Assembly: GCA_946480535.1 (NCBI GenBank)
Contig: CAMLKA010000017.1
Location: forward strand, 1-20,266
DNA: 20,266 nucleotides
Reading direction: 5' to 3'
Origin: an uncultured Candidatus Saccharibacteria bacterium
GTDB lineage: Bacteria; Patescibacteria; Saccharimonadia; Saccharimonadales; UBA1547
Shown: in pieces, positions 1-8,010 of the stretch
How the letters are laid out: every line of letters starts with the position of its first letter
Position numbering within the stretch: position 1 is the stretch's first letter
Program-made: the position numbers and the translations under genes
Notes under the pieces: generated by a model
What the model saw: the letters and a program-made list of their open reading frames with translations, nothing else
Database searches by the model: none
Told to the model about the DNA's origin: nothing

Positions 1-707
1 CCGTCTCAACCCTTTACATCGACTATCAAATCATTGAACGAAGCCGCAAGACAATCGTCGTACTTATGAGCGCTGTATCACGCGTTATCGTTGATAACAT
101 TACTCGGAGCGTCGAAGCAGCAGGCCTTACTCCTATCCTTATAGAACCGGGTATTAACGCCGTTGGGCGCGTCCTTACTGCGACCGAGGATGGAAGCCTC
201 CCAACCATCATTGTCGACATTGGCCCAGCAAATACCGACATTGCCATTCTTGACCGTGGTTCAATCCGCGTCACCGGCGGCCTACCAATTGGTGGAAACT
301 CGTTCACCCTTGATATCGCCAAGAAGCTCAACATCTCTCTCGAAAACGCCCACCAGCTGAAGGTTCTGAACGGGCTCAGCGCCGGCCCTCGTCAGCAAAA
401 ACTGAGCGAAGCGCTGACGCCAAGCCTCGAGCGTATTTTGGTCGAAACCAAGAAGGTCATGCGCTACTACAACGAGCGTATTAACAGCGAACGGAAGCTT
501 GAACAGCTCATTATTGTGGGCGGCGGAAGTAACGTACCGGGAATCGGTGAATTCTTTACCGACAAGCTTATCATCGCGGCTCGCGTTGCAAGCCCATGGC
601 AAAAGCTCGATTTCGGTAAGATTCAAGAACCGCCAAAGCAATTCCGCCCACGCTACATTACCGTTGCGGGTGTTGCGAGTGTAAACCCTGGGAGCGTTTG
701 GAAATGA
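1..707 (+). CDS. pilM: PilM, type IV pilus assembly actin-like ATPase (5' truncated by window edge)
   Basis: PilM is a cytoplasmic actin-fold protein that joins PilN/PilO to the pilus assembly platform at the inner face of the membrane. The frame is open from base 3, so the ATG at 66 is internal and the true start lies outside. The visible 235 residues are the C-terminal half: an actin-like phosphate-binding strand (VDIGPANTDIAIL), a 'GGLPIGGNSFT' turn, a helical insertion with basic residues, and the late nucleotide-binding loop IIVGGGSNVPGI, all in the order expected for PilM/FtsA-like proteins. The stop TGA overlaps the ATG of pilN (ATGA, 704-707), indicating translational coupling. Identification rests on these motifs plus the pilN-pilO order downstream. 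Confidence 0.9.
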   Translation, partial: VSTLYIDYQIIERSRKTIVVLMSAVSRVIVDNITRSVEAAGLTPILIEPGINAVGRVLTATEDGSLPTIIVDIGPANTDIAILDRGSIRVTGGLPIGGNSFTLDIAKKLNISLENAHQLKVLNGLSAGPRQQKLSEALTPSLERILVETKKVMRYYNERINSERKLEQLIIVGGGSNVPGIGEFFTDKLIIAARVASPWQKLDFGKIQEPPKQFRPRYITVAGVASVNPGSVWK

Positions 708-1258
708 TAAATCTCCTTCCCGACCAACGCAAAGACGACATTCGCGCAGCGCGCGCCAACGTGATCATTCTCCGATACCTCGGTATTATTGTACTGGCCC
801 TCGTCTTCTTGACGGGCGCACTCTTCGCGTCGCACTCTATCTTGAAGATTACTATGGAGGCAAACGAAGAAATCATCTCTTCAAATGACGTAAAGGCTGA
901 TGTATATAGCGAAACAAGGCAGCAGGTTGACGCCTTGAGCGCAAAGCTAAGCGACGCCAAGGGCATTCTCGATCAAGAAATTCGTTACTCACAAATTCTC
1001 GTTCAAATCGGACAGCTTACGCCTCCAGGCACCATTCTTGATAACCTAACCCTCGACGCATCAAGCTTCGCAGGGACACCGGTTGAAATTACCGCCTACG
1101 CAAAATCAGCTGCCGAAGCGACAACCCTTCAGACACAATTCCAAAGCTCAACACTCTTTAGTCAAGTAAACCTAAAGAGTACCGAGACAAGTGGTGGTAT
1201 TGATGGATACCCGGCAAAAATTTCACTTTCCGTCGTGATGAATAAGGCAGGCCTCTAA
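704..1258 (+). CDS. pilN: PilN, type IV pilus inner-membrane assembly protein
   Basis: Single-pass inner-membrane protein that binds PilM with its short cytoplasmic N-terminus and pairs with PilO outside. The 184-residue product starts with the PilN signature MINLLPDQRK, has a membrane helix at about residues 24-46, a coiled coil at about 50-85, and a C-terminal alpha/beta domain. A TTG at 698 could extend it by two residues, but the ATG at 704 is chosen because it makes the ATGA overlap with pilM, has GGGAG about ten bases upstream, and puts the conserved INLLP directly at the N-terminus. It ends two bases before pilO. Confidence 0.88.
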   Translation: MINLLPDQRKDDIRAARANVIILRYLGIIVLALVFLTGALFASHSILKITMEANEEIISSNDVKADVYSETRQQVDALSAKLSDAKGILDQEIRYSQILVQIGQLTPPGTILDNLTLDASSFAGTPVEITAYAKSAAEATTLQTQFQSSTLFSQVNLKSTETSGGIDGYPAKISLSVVMNKAGL

Positions 1259-1260
1259 TT

Positions 1261-1803
1261 ATGAAACCGAAGAAACAATTCCGACCAGCCGACCTTCGCA
1301 CCCTCCTTGCGGTACTTCTTGTGATCGTTACTCTTGGTGGCGGCGCGCTCTTTTACTGGGGTCTGAACATCGTTCGTGAATATGCAGTCACCGTTAACCA
1401 GCGCGGTGTCGATGCAGAAGCCAGCGGAAAGCAAATCCAAGAACTCCAGCTCCTCAAGAGCCAACTTGATCAAAGCAACTCCCTTGTAGAAAAAGCCAAC
1501 CAGCTCTTCTCAACCCCTGAGGCCTATCAAGCACAGGTACTCAACGACGTCAGAAGCTACGCCGACGCCGCAGGGCTCGCAATTGCTAACACGAGCTTCA
1601 GCGACCCAAGCACGGGCAGCACCTACGCCATTACCGTCTCATTCCAAGAACCAGTACTCTATAGCGAACTCATTGCCTTCTTGAATAATGTTGAAAGCAA
1701 CCTGCCGAAACTTCAGGTAAGTAAGATCGCCCTAGGCCAGACTGGCGGCGGCGCAGATAGCGTGAAGGTGAACGAGCTTAAGATAGATATCGCAGTGAGG
1801 TAA
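1261..1803 (+). CDS. pilO: PilO-like type IV pilus assembly protein
   Basis: A 180-residue bitopic protein: basic N-terminus, one membrane helix at about residues 13-35, a coiled coil at about 50-80, then a ferredoxin-like C-terminal domain with the segment YAITVSFQEPVLYSELIAFLNNVE, which resembles the PilO/GspM core. PilO forms heterodimers with PilN in the periplasmic or extracytoplasmic space. Position directly after pilN (2-base gap) supports the assignment more than the weakly conserved sequence does. Four bases separate it from the next gene, so the four genes form one transcription unit. Confidence 0.82.
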   Translation: MKPKKQFRPADLRTLLAVLLVIVTLGGGALFYWGLNIVREYAVTVNQRGVDAEASGKQIQELQLLKSQLDQSNSLVEKANQLFSTPEAYQAQVLNDVRSYADAAGLAIANTSFSDPSTGSTYAITVSFQEPVLYSELIAFLNNVESNLPKLQVSKIALGQTGGGADSVKVNELKIDIAVR

Positions 1804-1807
1804 TACG

Positions 1808-2101
1808 ATGGCAACAACTTCTAAAAAATCACAGAACACCTTCCTAAAGCCAATCGGCGTTCTTTTCCGACGCTTCCATATGCTGCTCTTCTTCGTTATT
1901 GTTGCGGGCTGTCTTGCATTCGCGGTTGTCTTGCTCAATCAAACCCTTACTGAAACCGCACCAGACGACTACACTTCTTCTATTAACGCCGGTTCAATCG
2001 ACCAGGCCACCCTTGAAAGGATTCAATCACTCCACCCAAGCAGCCAGCCAAGTCCAGCTCCAACGATGCCTGCGGGTCGTGTAAATCCGTTCGCTGAATA
2101 G
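1808..2101 (+). CDS. Small membrane-anchored PilP-like protein
   Basis: A 97-residue protein with a basic N-terminus, one membrane helix at about residues 26-45, then a short Ser/Pro-rich tail ending in GRVNPFAE. Its place as fourth gene after pilM-pilN-pilO is where pilP lies in classical clusters, and an (R)xNPF element is common in PilP/GspC-type linkers. It lacks a lipobox and the beta-domain of true PilP, so it can at most be a reduced analogue that tethers something to PilN/PilO. GAGG at 1798-1801 (across the pilO stop) serves as ribosome binding site. Membership of the operon is well supported; the function is inferred from context only. Confidence 0.6.
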   Translation: MATTSKKSQNTFLKPIGVLFRRFHMLLFFVIVAGCLAFAVVLLNQTLTETAPDDYTSSINAGSIDQATLERIQSLHPSSQPSPAPTMPAGRVNPFAE

Positions 2102-2130
2102 AACCAGTAGCGACCAAAGGGCAAAAAGCT

Positions 2131-2136
2131 TATACT
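2131..2136 (+). promoter_or_regulatory. -10 box of PRC-barrel gene (leaderless arrangement)
   Basis: TATACT (with an overlapping TATAAC at 2136-2141) lies six bases before the ATG at 2143 and there is no Shine-Dalgarno sequence between, so transcription should begin at or next to the start codon. No clear -35 box is visible. Confidence 0.55.
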
Positions 2137-2142
2137 ATAACT

Positions 2143-2730
2143 ATGCTACTTCTCGGATCCCGCCTCCTCAACACACCCGTCATGAGCCTTCAGACAGGTA
2201 CCCGACTCGCCAGCACCGTGAGGCCCCTTATCGACCCTGCGAATCTCCGCCTTCTTGCGTATGAGGTAGATGGCCCACTTCTTGCGGAAAAACCATCATT
2301 TGTGCGCACTGCCGATATTCGAGAATACGGCCGCCTTGGCATGATTATTGATAGTAACGATGAACTTGTTGGCATGGATGATGTCATTCAGCTTAAGAAG
2401 CTCCACGAACTCTCGTTTAACCTCATTGGCCTCAATGTTATCGACGAGCATAAACGAAAGCTTGGGAAGGTCGACGACTACACCCTCGATACCAGCGACT
2501 TCCTTATTCAACAGCTCAACGTGAAGCGTGGCTTTATTAAAGGCTTCACTGATACCGGGCTTCTCGTCAACCGCTCGCAGATTATTGAAATCAATAACAC
2601 CTCAGTTATTGTGAAAGCACCTTCTGTAAAAAGTGCTGAGCCAGTGATGCAGGCAATTCGTGGCGAATTCGTTAACCCATTCCGCCCGGCAAAGCCGCAT
2701 CCCGAACCAGAAACAATGTCTAAGTCTTAG
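2143..2730 (+). CDS. PRC-barrel domain protein
   Basis: A 195-residue soluble protein with two tandem beta-barrel halves of PRC type: residues about 1-80 (IDPANLRLLAYEV, then DIREYGRLGMIIDSNDELV) and about 88-165 (LIGLNVIDEHKRKLGKVDDYTLD). PRC-barrels occur in photosynthetic reaction centre H subunits and RimM, and generally act as protein-protein adaptors. No partner is shown by the sequence. The C-terminal tail carries FVNPFRPAKP, echoing the VNPF ending of the preceding pilus-operon protein, so a link to the pilus machinery is possible but unproven. It has its own -10 box and ends four bases from the convergent recX gene. Confidence 0.75.
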   Translation: MLLLGSRLLNTPVMSLQTGTRLASTVRPLIDPANLRLLAYEVDGPLLAEKPSFVRTADIREYGRLGMIIDSNDELVGMDDVIQLKKLHELSFNLIGLNVIDEHKRKLGKVDDYTLDTSDFLIQQLNVKRGFIKGFTDTGLLVNRSQIIEINNTSVIVKAPSVKSAEPVMQAIRGEFVNPFRPAKPHPEPETMSKS

Positions 2731-2734
2731 GCTA

Positions 2735-3394
2735 TTACTCTTCTTCAGAGTCCGAGCGAAGCGCCTCTTTAATATCGTCGTAGCGGAACCCCTGGCGCGC
2801 GAGGTACATCATGAGTTTTTGCTCGTCGTCGTAGCGACGGGCTTTTTTCGCTATAATTTTGCGGAGTTCGTCGATATCAGTACGCTCAGATTCACCAAGC
2901 ACCCTTTGGATGATCGAACTTTCTACCCCTTTTGCCTGCAGCTCAGACTGCAGCTTACGCAAACTCGTCCCTTTACGAACATTGCGGTTTTCTACCCAAA
3001 ACCGAGCAAATTTCTCATCGTTCAAATACCCTTTATCGGATAAACGCTGAAAAACGCGCTCGGTCAGTTCTTTACTGACGCCTTTTTTGATATCACCTGT
3101 TTTTGTGCGAGTGTCACGTGTTTTTCGATACAGATAGTCTTTTAGCTCGCGTTGGCTCCGCGGCCGTACTAGGGCATACTCAAGCGACCTCGTATAGAGC
3201 TTGCCGAACTGGCTTTCATTCTCCAGTTCAACAAGCTCCTCCTCCGAGTACTCTGCGCCATTTTTAATACCAAGTTCTGCAACCTGCGTAATATCAAGCG
3301 AGAATCGATATTTTCCATCGACAAATACATTCACGCGATCCTTGTCGCGTGCCTGTATTTTTAAAGCGGTAATGCGTGCGCGAGGTGCGCTCAC
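2735..3394 (-). CDS. recX: RecX, regulator of RecA
   Basis: RecX binds inside the RecA filament groove and limits filament growth and ATPase activity. The 219-residue product has an N-terminal beta segment (RVNVFVDGKYRFSLD) followed by the three-helix tandem repeats of RecX, seen as SQRELKDYLYRK, LSDKGYLNDEKFARFWVENR and LARQGFRYDDIKEAL. The length fits the longer RecX subclass. The start codon is GTG, three bases after the recA stop; GAGG inside the last recA codons can act as its ribosome binding site, so expression is coupled to recA. Acidic C-terminus (DSEEE). Confidence 0.9.
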   Translation of the reverse strand: MSAPRARITALKIQARDKDRVNVFVDGKYRFSLDITQVAELGIKNGAEYSEEELVELENESQFGKLYTRSLEYALVRPRSQRELKDYLYRKTRDTRTKTGDIKKGVSKELTERVFQRLSDKGYLNDEKFARFWVENRNVRKGTSLRKLQSELQAKGVESSIIQRVLGESERTDIDELRKIIAKKARRYDDEQKLMMYLARQGFRYDDIKEALRSDSEEE

Positions 3395-3397
3395 AAG

Positions 3398-4450
3398 CTA
3401 CGCCTCTTCTTCAACTACTTTCTTGCGAACCTTAGCTTCGATCTCGTCGAGGACCTTTGGATTGTCAGCAAGGTATTGCTTTGAAGCTTCACGACCTTGA
3501 CCAATCTTGCCATCGCCGTATCCAAACCATGCACCACTCTTCTCAACAATGTTGTGAAGTGTCGCGAGGTCGAGTACGTCACCAGTACGAGAAATACCTT
3601 CGTTGTACATAATATCGAATTCGGCAGCGCGGAAAGGCGGAGCGATCTTGTTCTTGACGATCTTCACCTTTGTTCTGTTACCTATGATATCTTCACCCGA
3701 TTTAATTTGACCGGTACGGCGAATATCCATACGAACTGAAGCGTAGAACTTTAGTGCGTTACCACCAGTGGTGGTTTCAGGGTTACCAAACATCACACCA
3801 ATCTTCATACGAATCTGGTTAATGAAGATAACGATAGTTTTGCTCTTGTTGATGATACCGGTAAGCTTGCGGAGCGCCTGGCTCATAAGACGAGCTTGAA
3901 GACCCATGTGGCTATCACCCATTTCACCTTCAATTTCAGCCTGTGGCACCAGTGCCGCAACTGAGTCGACCACAACGAGGTCAACAGCGTTTGAGCGCAC
4001 CAATGTTTCAACAATTTCAAGTGCTTGCTCACCGTTGTCCGGCTGAGCAACAAGAAGGTTGTCGGTATCAACACCTAGGCGACGAGCGTATGCTGGGTCG
4101 AGCGCGTGCTCGGCGTCAACAAAGGCTGCCGTACCACCTTGTTTTTGGATTTCAGCAATTGCGTGAAGTGTTAGCGTTGTCTTACCTGAAGACTCTGGAC
4201 CGTAGATTTCTACGATACGGCCCTTCGGGTATCCACCACCGAGGGCGAGGTCGAGGCTAAGCGCACCACTACTGATGAGCTCAACGTCTACTGTTGAGGT
4301 ATCTCCGAGACGACGGATTGCTCCGTCTCCGAATTGCTTATTAATTTGCTCTTGTGCGAGGCCTAAAGCCTTAAGTTTTGCCTCTGAAGCTGGCGCAGTT
4401 TGGGTTTTTTCTGCCTTGGTAGTATCAGACGTATCAGTTTTCTTTGCCAT
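3398..4450 (-). CDS. recA: RecA recombinase
   Basis: DNA-dependent ATPase that forms filaments on single-stranded DNA, drives strand exchange and (where LexA exists) SOS induction. The 350-residue protein has Walker [10 protein letters not shown] at residues 84-92, the DAEHALDP segment, Walker B region [12 protein letters not shown], the conserved [23 protein letters not shown] region, L2 loop [17 protein letters not shown], and a typical C-terminal domain. A Thr/Lys-rich N-terminal extension of about 25 residues precedes the core. GAGAGGG stands six to seven bases before the ATG. It is followed by recX. No candidate repressor operator was recognised in its promoter. Confidence 0.98.
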   Translation of the reverse strand: MAKKTDTSDTTKAEKTQTAPASEAKLKALGLAQEQINKQFGDGAIRRLGDTSTVDVELISSGALSLDLALGGGYPKGRIVEIYGPESSGKTTLTLHAIAEIQKQGGTAAFVDAEHALDPAYARRLGVDTDNLLVAQPDNGEQALEIVETLVRSNAVDLVVVDSVAALVPQAEIEGEMGDSHMGLQARLMSQALRKLTGIINKSKTIVIFINQIRMKIGVMFGNPETTTGGNALKFYASVRMDIRRTGQIKSGEDIIGNRTKVKIVKNKIAPPFRAAEFDIMYNEGISRTGDVLDLATLHNIVEKSGAWFGYGDGKIGQGREASKQYLADNPKVLDEIEAKVRKKVVEEEA

Positions 4451-4475
4451 ATTTCCCTCTCTTTCTCTGTAATCT

Positions 4476-4481
4476 ATTATA
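4476..4481 (-). promoter_or_regulatory. -10 box of recA
   Basis: Reverse-strand TATAAT, 25 bases upstream of the recA ATG, giving a short leader with a Shine-Dalgarno site. The TG dinucleotide lies two bases upstream (TGCGTATAAT), close to an extended -10. No good -35 hexamer is visible. Confidence 0.6.
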
Positions 4482-4498
4482 CGCAGGCGAATCTTAAT

Positions 4499-4508
4499 TT
4501 GCTATAAT
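4499..4508 (+). promoter_or_regulatory. Extended -10 promoter of pseudopilin gene
   Basis: TTGCTATAAT contains the TGn extension and a perfect -10 hexamer, eight bases before the ATG at 4517. The transcript would be leaderless or have a one- or two-base leader. The same TTGCTATAnT string recurs at three other promoters in the window. Confidence 0.6.
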
Positions 4509-4516
4509 CTATAGAG

Positions 4517-4918
4517 ATGAAATCATCACGTGGATTTACCGTTATTGAACTCCTTATCGTTGTCGTGCTTTTCGCCGTCGCCAGCGTTGTTTTCTTTGTG
4601 CAACGCAACCATGTCGAGGTTGCCGCACGTGATGACGCACGAAAGATCTCTATTAATGCCATGTACTACTCACTTGAGGAGGTATATTTCAAGGAAAATA
4701 AAGCATACCCTCGTACGGTTACCGCTGAGACCCTCCCTTCAGTTGACCCAGAACTCTTCAAAGACCCGAACGGGGTAAAGATTGGCGAAAGTTCAAGTGA
4801 CTTCCGCTACGAACCACTCGATTGTAACGGAGATGCCTGCAAAGGATACTCTCTTCGTGCCAGCCTTGAAGGCGAAGACGACTACGTCAAGACAAATCGT
4901 ACCGCAACCAGCGAATAA
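4517..4918 (+). CDS. Type IV pilin-like protein (pseudopilin)
   Basis: A 133-residue precursor with a six-residue leader ending in glycine, cleavage expected before Phe7 (RG|FTVIELL), and Glu at mature position 5, the class III signal recognised by prepilin peptidase. A hydrophobic helix of about 25 residues follows, then a small soluble domain with YYSLEEVYFKENKAYPRTV and a Cys pair (DCNGDACKG) that could form a disulfide. It would be processed and assembled by the machinery to which pilMNO at the left end of the window belongs, although it has its own promoter and lies between divergent recA and a convergent membrane gene. Whether it is a major or a minor pilin cannot be told. Confidence 0.88.
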   Translation: MKSSRGFTVIELLIVVVLFAVASVVFFVQRNHVEVAARDDARKISINAMYYSLEEVYFKENKAYPRTVTAETLPSVDPELFKDPNGVKIGESSSDFRYEPLDCNGDACKGYSLRASLEGEDDYVKTNRTATSE

Positions 4919-4920
4919 AT

Positions 4921-5685
4921 CTAGTCGCCTTCTACAGGACGGCCATTCTTAAATGCTTCTACAGCATTATTGAGCCGTGCAATATGCTCTTTTGGACCCG
5001 CCACATAGCTAAAACGGTAGGTTGTTTCATCGCCTTCTGTACTGAGGCGGATGTCACCATAATCCAGTAGGTGTTGCAGAATACCGTGCTGGGTGTAACT
5101 TGCGTCTTCAATGTTGCCAAGGCTCACGGTTTGTTCATTGCGGGCAAACAGCGACACTTGAATTTCCTGAATAACACTCTCGTTTGTTAAGAAGAATTTA
5201 TTATTTACATACACGTAGTACGCAATAAACATAATCAGTCCAATAATAGCGACCAGCACAAGGACAGGAACGGCAATTGTTGCCGCACTCGCAAGTGGAC
5301 CAGTAAGTGCTACATTCGCGACAATAAGATCGTAATTAAAGAGGAGTGACAGAAGAAGCCCAATCGCGAGCGTTCCCCCGCCGAGTGGCAAAATAAGACC
5401 AATCGGGTGGCGTCGCACAGCACGAATGACATACTCGCCTTCACTCAAGTTCAAAAGTGGGTAATTTCGCTTCGAGCGATCATGGAGACGTTGGCGCTCG
5501 GCGCTCATGACTGGCTTTTCTGGTTCGAGCGGACGCGCGACGTGCACAACGGTTGGCTGGGGTTGCTGGGCAGCGGGCTGTGGCGTTACTGGCGGGTGTG
5601 CGTAGAGGGGGCGACCTTGGGCGTCGTAAGCAACGGGTTGAGGAGTTTCTGGAGGAGTGGTTGGCGCTTCAGGCTGATTATTCAT
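4921..5685 (-). CDS. Membrane protein with bacterial PH domain (bPH_2/YdbS-like)
   Basis: A 254-residue protein. Residues 1-60 are Pro/Gln-rich and disordered; a basic stretch (about 62-75) precedes EGEYVIRAVRRHPIGLI, typical of the YdbS/YdbT-type membrane PH proteins; two membrane helices lie at about 96-118 and 132-160; and residues about 163-235 (FFLTNESVIQEIQVSLFARNEQTVSL..IEDASY) form the bPH_2 domain on the cytoplasmic side. No biochemical role is defined for the family. It lies downstream of ruvB in the same direction but has its own -10 box adjacent to the ATG, so it can be expressed separately. Confidence 0.8.
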   Translation of the reverse strand: MNNQPEAPTTPPETPQPVAYDAQGRPLYAHPPVTPQPAAQQPQPTVVHVARPLEPEKPVMSAERQRLHDRSKRNYPLLNLSEGEYVIRAVRRHPIGLILPLGGGTLAIGLLLSLLFNYDLIVANVALTGPLASAATIAVPVLVLVAIIGLIMFIAYYVYVNNKFFLTNESVIQEIQVSLFARNEQTVSLGNIEDASYTQHGILQHLLDYGDIRLSTEGDETTYRFSYVAGPKEHIARLNNAVEAFKNGRPVEGD

Positions 5686-5691
5686 GTCTGT

Positions 5692-5701
5692 ATTATAGCA
5701 A
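5692..5701 (-). promoter_or_regulatory. Extended -10 promoter of PH-domain gene (leaderless)
   Basis: Reverse-strand TTGCTATAAT, with TATAAT ending six bases before the ATG at 5685. It overlaps the last codons of ruvB and predicts an mRNA beginning at the start codon. Confidence 0.6.
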
Positions 5702-5703
5702 GA

Positions 5704-6720
5704 TTAATCGTTCTCGGGCGGGGTCTGTTGCAAATGCGTAAAGGCGCGTGGCGTTGCACGGCGACCGCGAGGCGTGCGCTCGAGAAGACCAATTTGAAGA
5801 AGGTACGGTTCATAGAAATCTTCAATGGTACTTGTCTCGTCACCGGTCAGTGCGGCCAGTGTTGTAAGGCCGACTGGGTTCGTGCCATACATTTCAATCA
5901 TACGAAGCAAAAGATTACGGTCACCAGTGTCGAGTCCGAGTTCATCGATTTCCAGCAGTGTCAGTGCCTGGGTGCTAATGTGAGTATCAATGATACCGTC
6001 GCCATTTACATCAGCGTAGTCACGAACACGCTTCAGAAGGCGGTTCGCAATACGAGGTGTCAGGCGAGCGCGGGTCGATAGGAGCGTGGCAGCAGGTTGG
6101 TCAATTTTCGTTCCAAGAATATCGGCAGCACGGCTAATAATACGCGCAATCTCAGATGGATCATAGAATTCAAGGCGATAAATATGGCCAAAACGGTCGC
6201 GAAGCGGTGCAGCAAGTGCGCCCGTACGAGTCGTTGCGCCAATAACGGTGAATTTCGGAAGATCAAGGCGAACACTGCGAGCGCCCGGGCCTTTTCCAAT
6301 CATAATATCAAGCTTGTAATCTTCCATAGCTGCATAGAGCACCTCTTCAACCGAACGACTGAGGCGGTGAATTTCGTCGATAAACAGAATATCGCCATCG
6401 GTAAGGCTGGTAAGAATACTCGCAAGGTCTGCGGCGCGTTCAATCGCCGGCCCTGCGGTCACGCGAATATTTGAACCCATTTCGCGAGCAATCACTGTGG
6501 CCATTGTCGTTTTACCAAGCCCCGGAGGCCCGTACAACAAAATATGATCAAGCGGTTCGTCACGCTTTTTTGCAGCATCAATTGCAAGCTTTAGATTCGT
6601 TTTAAGGCGCTCTTGTCCAACGTATTCTGCAAAAGTTTGTGGACGCAAACTAATTTCAATAACTTGCTCTTCGTTATCCTCGTCGTGCGTCGATGTATCA
6701 ACAATACGTTCAATAGCCAT
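5704..6720 (-). CDS. ruvB: RuvB, Holliday junction branch-migration ATPase
   Basis: AAA+ motor that, with RuvA, drives branch migration at Holliday junctions. The 338 residues are the normal length. Seen: Walker [10 protein letters not shown] (64-72), Walker [11 protein letters not shown] (about 110-119), the RuvA-contacting segment [20 protein letters not shown], sensor GATTRTG, arginine-finger region PLRDRFG, and the C-terminal winged helix ending [16 protein letters not shown]. The N-terminal 20 residues are acidic and variable, as is usual. It starts four bases after the ruvA stop, with AGGGGA as ribosome binding site, so ruvA-ruvB is one operon. Confidence 0.98.
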   Translation of the reverse strand: MAIERIVDTSTHDEDNEEQVIEISLRPQTFAEYVGQERLKTNLKLAIDAAKKRDEPLDHILLYGPPGLGKTTMATVIAREMGSNIRVTAGPAIERAADLASILTSLTDGDILFIDEIHRLSRSVEEVLYAAMEDYKLDIMIGKGPGARSVRLDLPKFTVIGATTRTGALAAPLRDRFGHIYRLEFYDPSEIARIISRAADILGTKIDQPAATLLSTRARLTPRIANRLLKRVRDYADVNGDGIIDTHISTQALTLLEIDELGLDTGDRNLLLRMIEMYGTNPVGLTTLAALTGDETSTIEDFYEPYLLQIGLLERTPRGRRATPRAFTHLQQTPPEND

Positions 6721-6724
6721 CGCG

Positions 6725-7294
6725 TTATCCCCTCAGCGCCAGCGTCACACGTTCGGCAGTTGGCAAGTCTTTTGGAATGGTTTCAAGCGCAACAACGGCG
6801 TCGTTCAACGTATACCCGAGTGCCATCAGCGCTTCGAGTGCTTCGTCACCCGCAGGAACATGCGTGGCACCAGTTGCCTGCGCTACCGTCGCCGCAAGGC
6901 CAACCTTATCAGAGAGATCAACCACAACACGTTCAGCAATTTTCTTACCCACACCGCTCGCTTTCGAAACAAAGCCGCTGTCGCCATTGGCAATTGCATT
7001 GCGCACCGTCTCGCTATCACCGAGTGAAAGAATTGCGAGTGCCGCCTTCGGCCCTACGCCCTGCACAGTAATAAGAAGTTCAAATAATTTCTTCGCAGCA
7101 AGCGACGAAAAGCCAAAGAGGTCTTGCGACTGTTCGCGGATATGGTGATAGGTGTAAAACTTCACTGGCTCATTCAATAGAGCGGCATCAAAATCACCTG
7201 CCGCAACTTGTACTTCATACCCAACATCGTGTACGTCGACAATGACAGAATTTCCAAACTTTTCGGCAACTACCCCAGAAACATGCGCAATCAT
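6725..7294 (-). CDS. ruvA: RuvA, Holliday junction recognition subunit
   Basis: RuvA tetramers hold the junction in a square-planar form and load RuvB. The 189-residue product has the N-terminal OB-fold ([25 protein letters not shown]), two helix-hairpin-helix motifs at about residues 75-89 ([15 protein letters not shown]) and 110-129 ([15 protein letters not shown]), a linker, and the C-terminal RuvB-binding three-helix domain (about 145-189, [17 protein letters not shown]). It is separated from ruvC by a gene on the other strand, which differs from the common contiguous ruvCAB order. Confidence 0.97.
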   Translation of the reverse strand: MIAHVSGVVAEKFGNSVIVDVHDVGYEVQVAAGDFDAALLNEPVKFYTYHHIREQSQDLFGFSSLAAKKLFELLITVQGVGPKAALAILSLGDSETVRNAIANGDSGFVSKASGVGKKIAERVVVDLSDKVGLAATVAQATGATHVPAGDEALEALMALGYTLNDAVVALETIPKDLPTAERVTLALRG

Positions 7295-7301
7295 TGCTTC
7301 T

Positions 7302-7310
7302 ATTATGGCA
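7302..7310 (-). promoter_or_regulatory. Extended -10 promoter of ruvAB (leaderless)
   Basis: Reverse-strand TGCCATAAT: TGn plus CATAAT, ending seven bases before the ruvA ATG. No Shine-Dalgarno sequence lies between, so the mRNA should begin at the start codon. Confidence 0.5.
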
Positions 7311-7389
7311 CATCCACCTCCGTCCGACTACTGTTTCCTTTTGAACCTAAATCTGCCCCATAATTCATAGGAAGCATAAACTGTTTTTC

Positions 7390-7395
7390 TATAGT
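7390..7395 (+). promoter_or_regulatory. -10 box of Y1-like gene (leaderless)
   Basis: TATAGT, six bases before the ATG at 7402. The GGAG at 7397-7400 is only one base from the ATG, too close to serve as a ribosome binding site. Confidence 0.45.
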
Positions 7396-7401
7396 TGGAG
7401 T

Positions 7402-8010
7402 ATGAAAGATACAGTCAGCGAATACGGCTTTTGCCACGTCACTATTGAGCCTCCTGAAGCAAAGAAATTGCTCCGCTCAAATAACGAACGTGCTTTTGTC
7501 ATTGCACAGCTTCAAGATCTACTGAGCCCACGCCTCATCCTTGGTGATGTTCCTGCCTATCGCCAGCTTTCATCGTGCATTGATTTACTTGCTTTTTCTA
7601 TTTCACACGAAGCAATTCATTTGCTTATTTTCACCATCGATACAACGCTCGCAAGTGATTTCGCGCACCGAATAACCGCCCGGCTCGTTCAATTTCAGTA
7701 TGAATTCCGTCCACGACGCTATCAGCACGGCCCAGAGGCACGCGTCCATATCGAAAAACTCATCGGACCACACCAGGCACTCGCTCGCTCAATACAAATT
7801 CACCTTCTTCACCAAGATTGGGAATACGACCGCTATTCAAGTATTGGCTTTTACCTGCATGATCGCCGCGGAGATTGGATGCGACTTTGGCGACTTACCG
7901 CGCTCTACGACAATGACCCAACTCTCTACTATGGGCTTATCGAGCAAAGCATTCCACCAGAACCCGAATCATTCGTGGCTACGACGCCGCTGCAACTCCC
8001 TGCGTCATAA
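7402..8010 (+). CDS. Degenerate REP-associated tyrosine (Y1/HUH) transposase-like protein
   Basis: A 202-residue protein of no certain function. Its pattern follows the TnpA-REP/Y1 family: an early CHVTIEPP strand, an acidic-basic helix, a strand corresponding to the HUH site (residues 64-77, AFSISHEAIHLLIF), a helix RLVQFQYEF with Tyr100 where the nucleophile would be, and a late segment IHLLHQDWEYDRYSSIGFYL resembling the family's 'YIHLNP...Y.WSS...Y' block. The HUH motif is damaged: the first His is replaced by Ala71 (AIH), with His69 shifted. This suggests an inactive, possibly repurposed relative. It stands in reverse orientation between ruvA and ruvC, overlaps the end of ruvC by 32 bases, and shows no flanking repeats. 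The family call is from remembered motifs and needs a profile search. Confidence 0.5.
   Translation: MKDTVSEYGFCHVTIEPPEAKKLLRSNNERAFVIAQLQDLLSPRLILGDVPAYRQLSSCIDLLAFSISHEAIHLLIFTIDTTLASDFAHRITARLVQFQYEFRPRRYQHGPEARVHIEKLIGPHQALARSIQIHLLHQDWEYDRYSSIGFYLHDRRGDWMRLWRLTALYDNDPTLYYGLIEQSIPPEPESFVATTPLQLPAS

Noticed and set aside
66..68. ATG at 66 as the start of pilM
   Set aside because: The same frame is open to the window edge and the residues before it (VSTLYIDYQIIERSRKTIV) read as PilM sequence, so the gene is truncated by the window.
282..641. 119-codon reverse-strand frame opposite pilM
   Set aside because: It lies wholly inside a gene with clear PilM motifs; no promoter, ribosome binding site or recognisable protein pattern.
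5407..6081. 224-codon forward frame across the PH gene and ruvB
   Set aside because: It overlaps two well-identified genes on the other strand and its translation is low-complexity Trp/Arg/Gly-rich, typical of an antisense frame.
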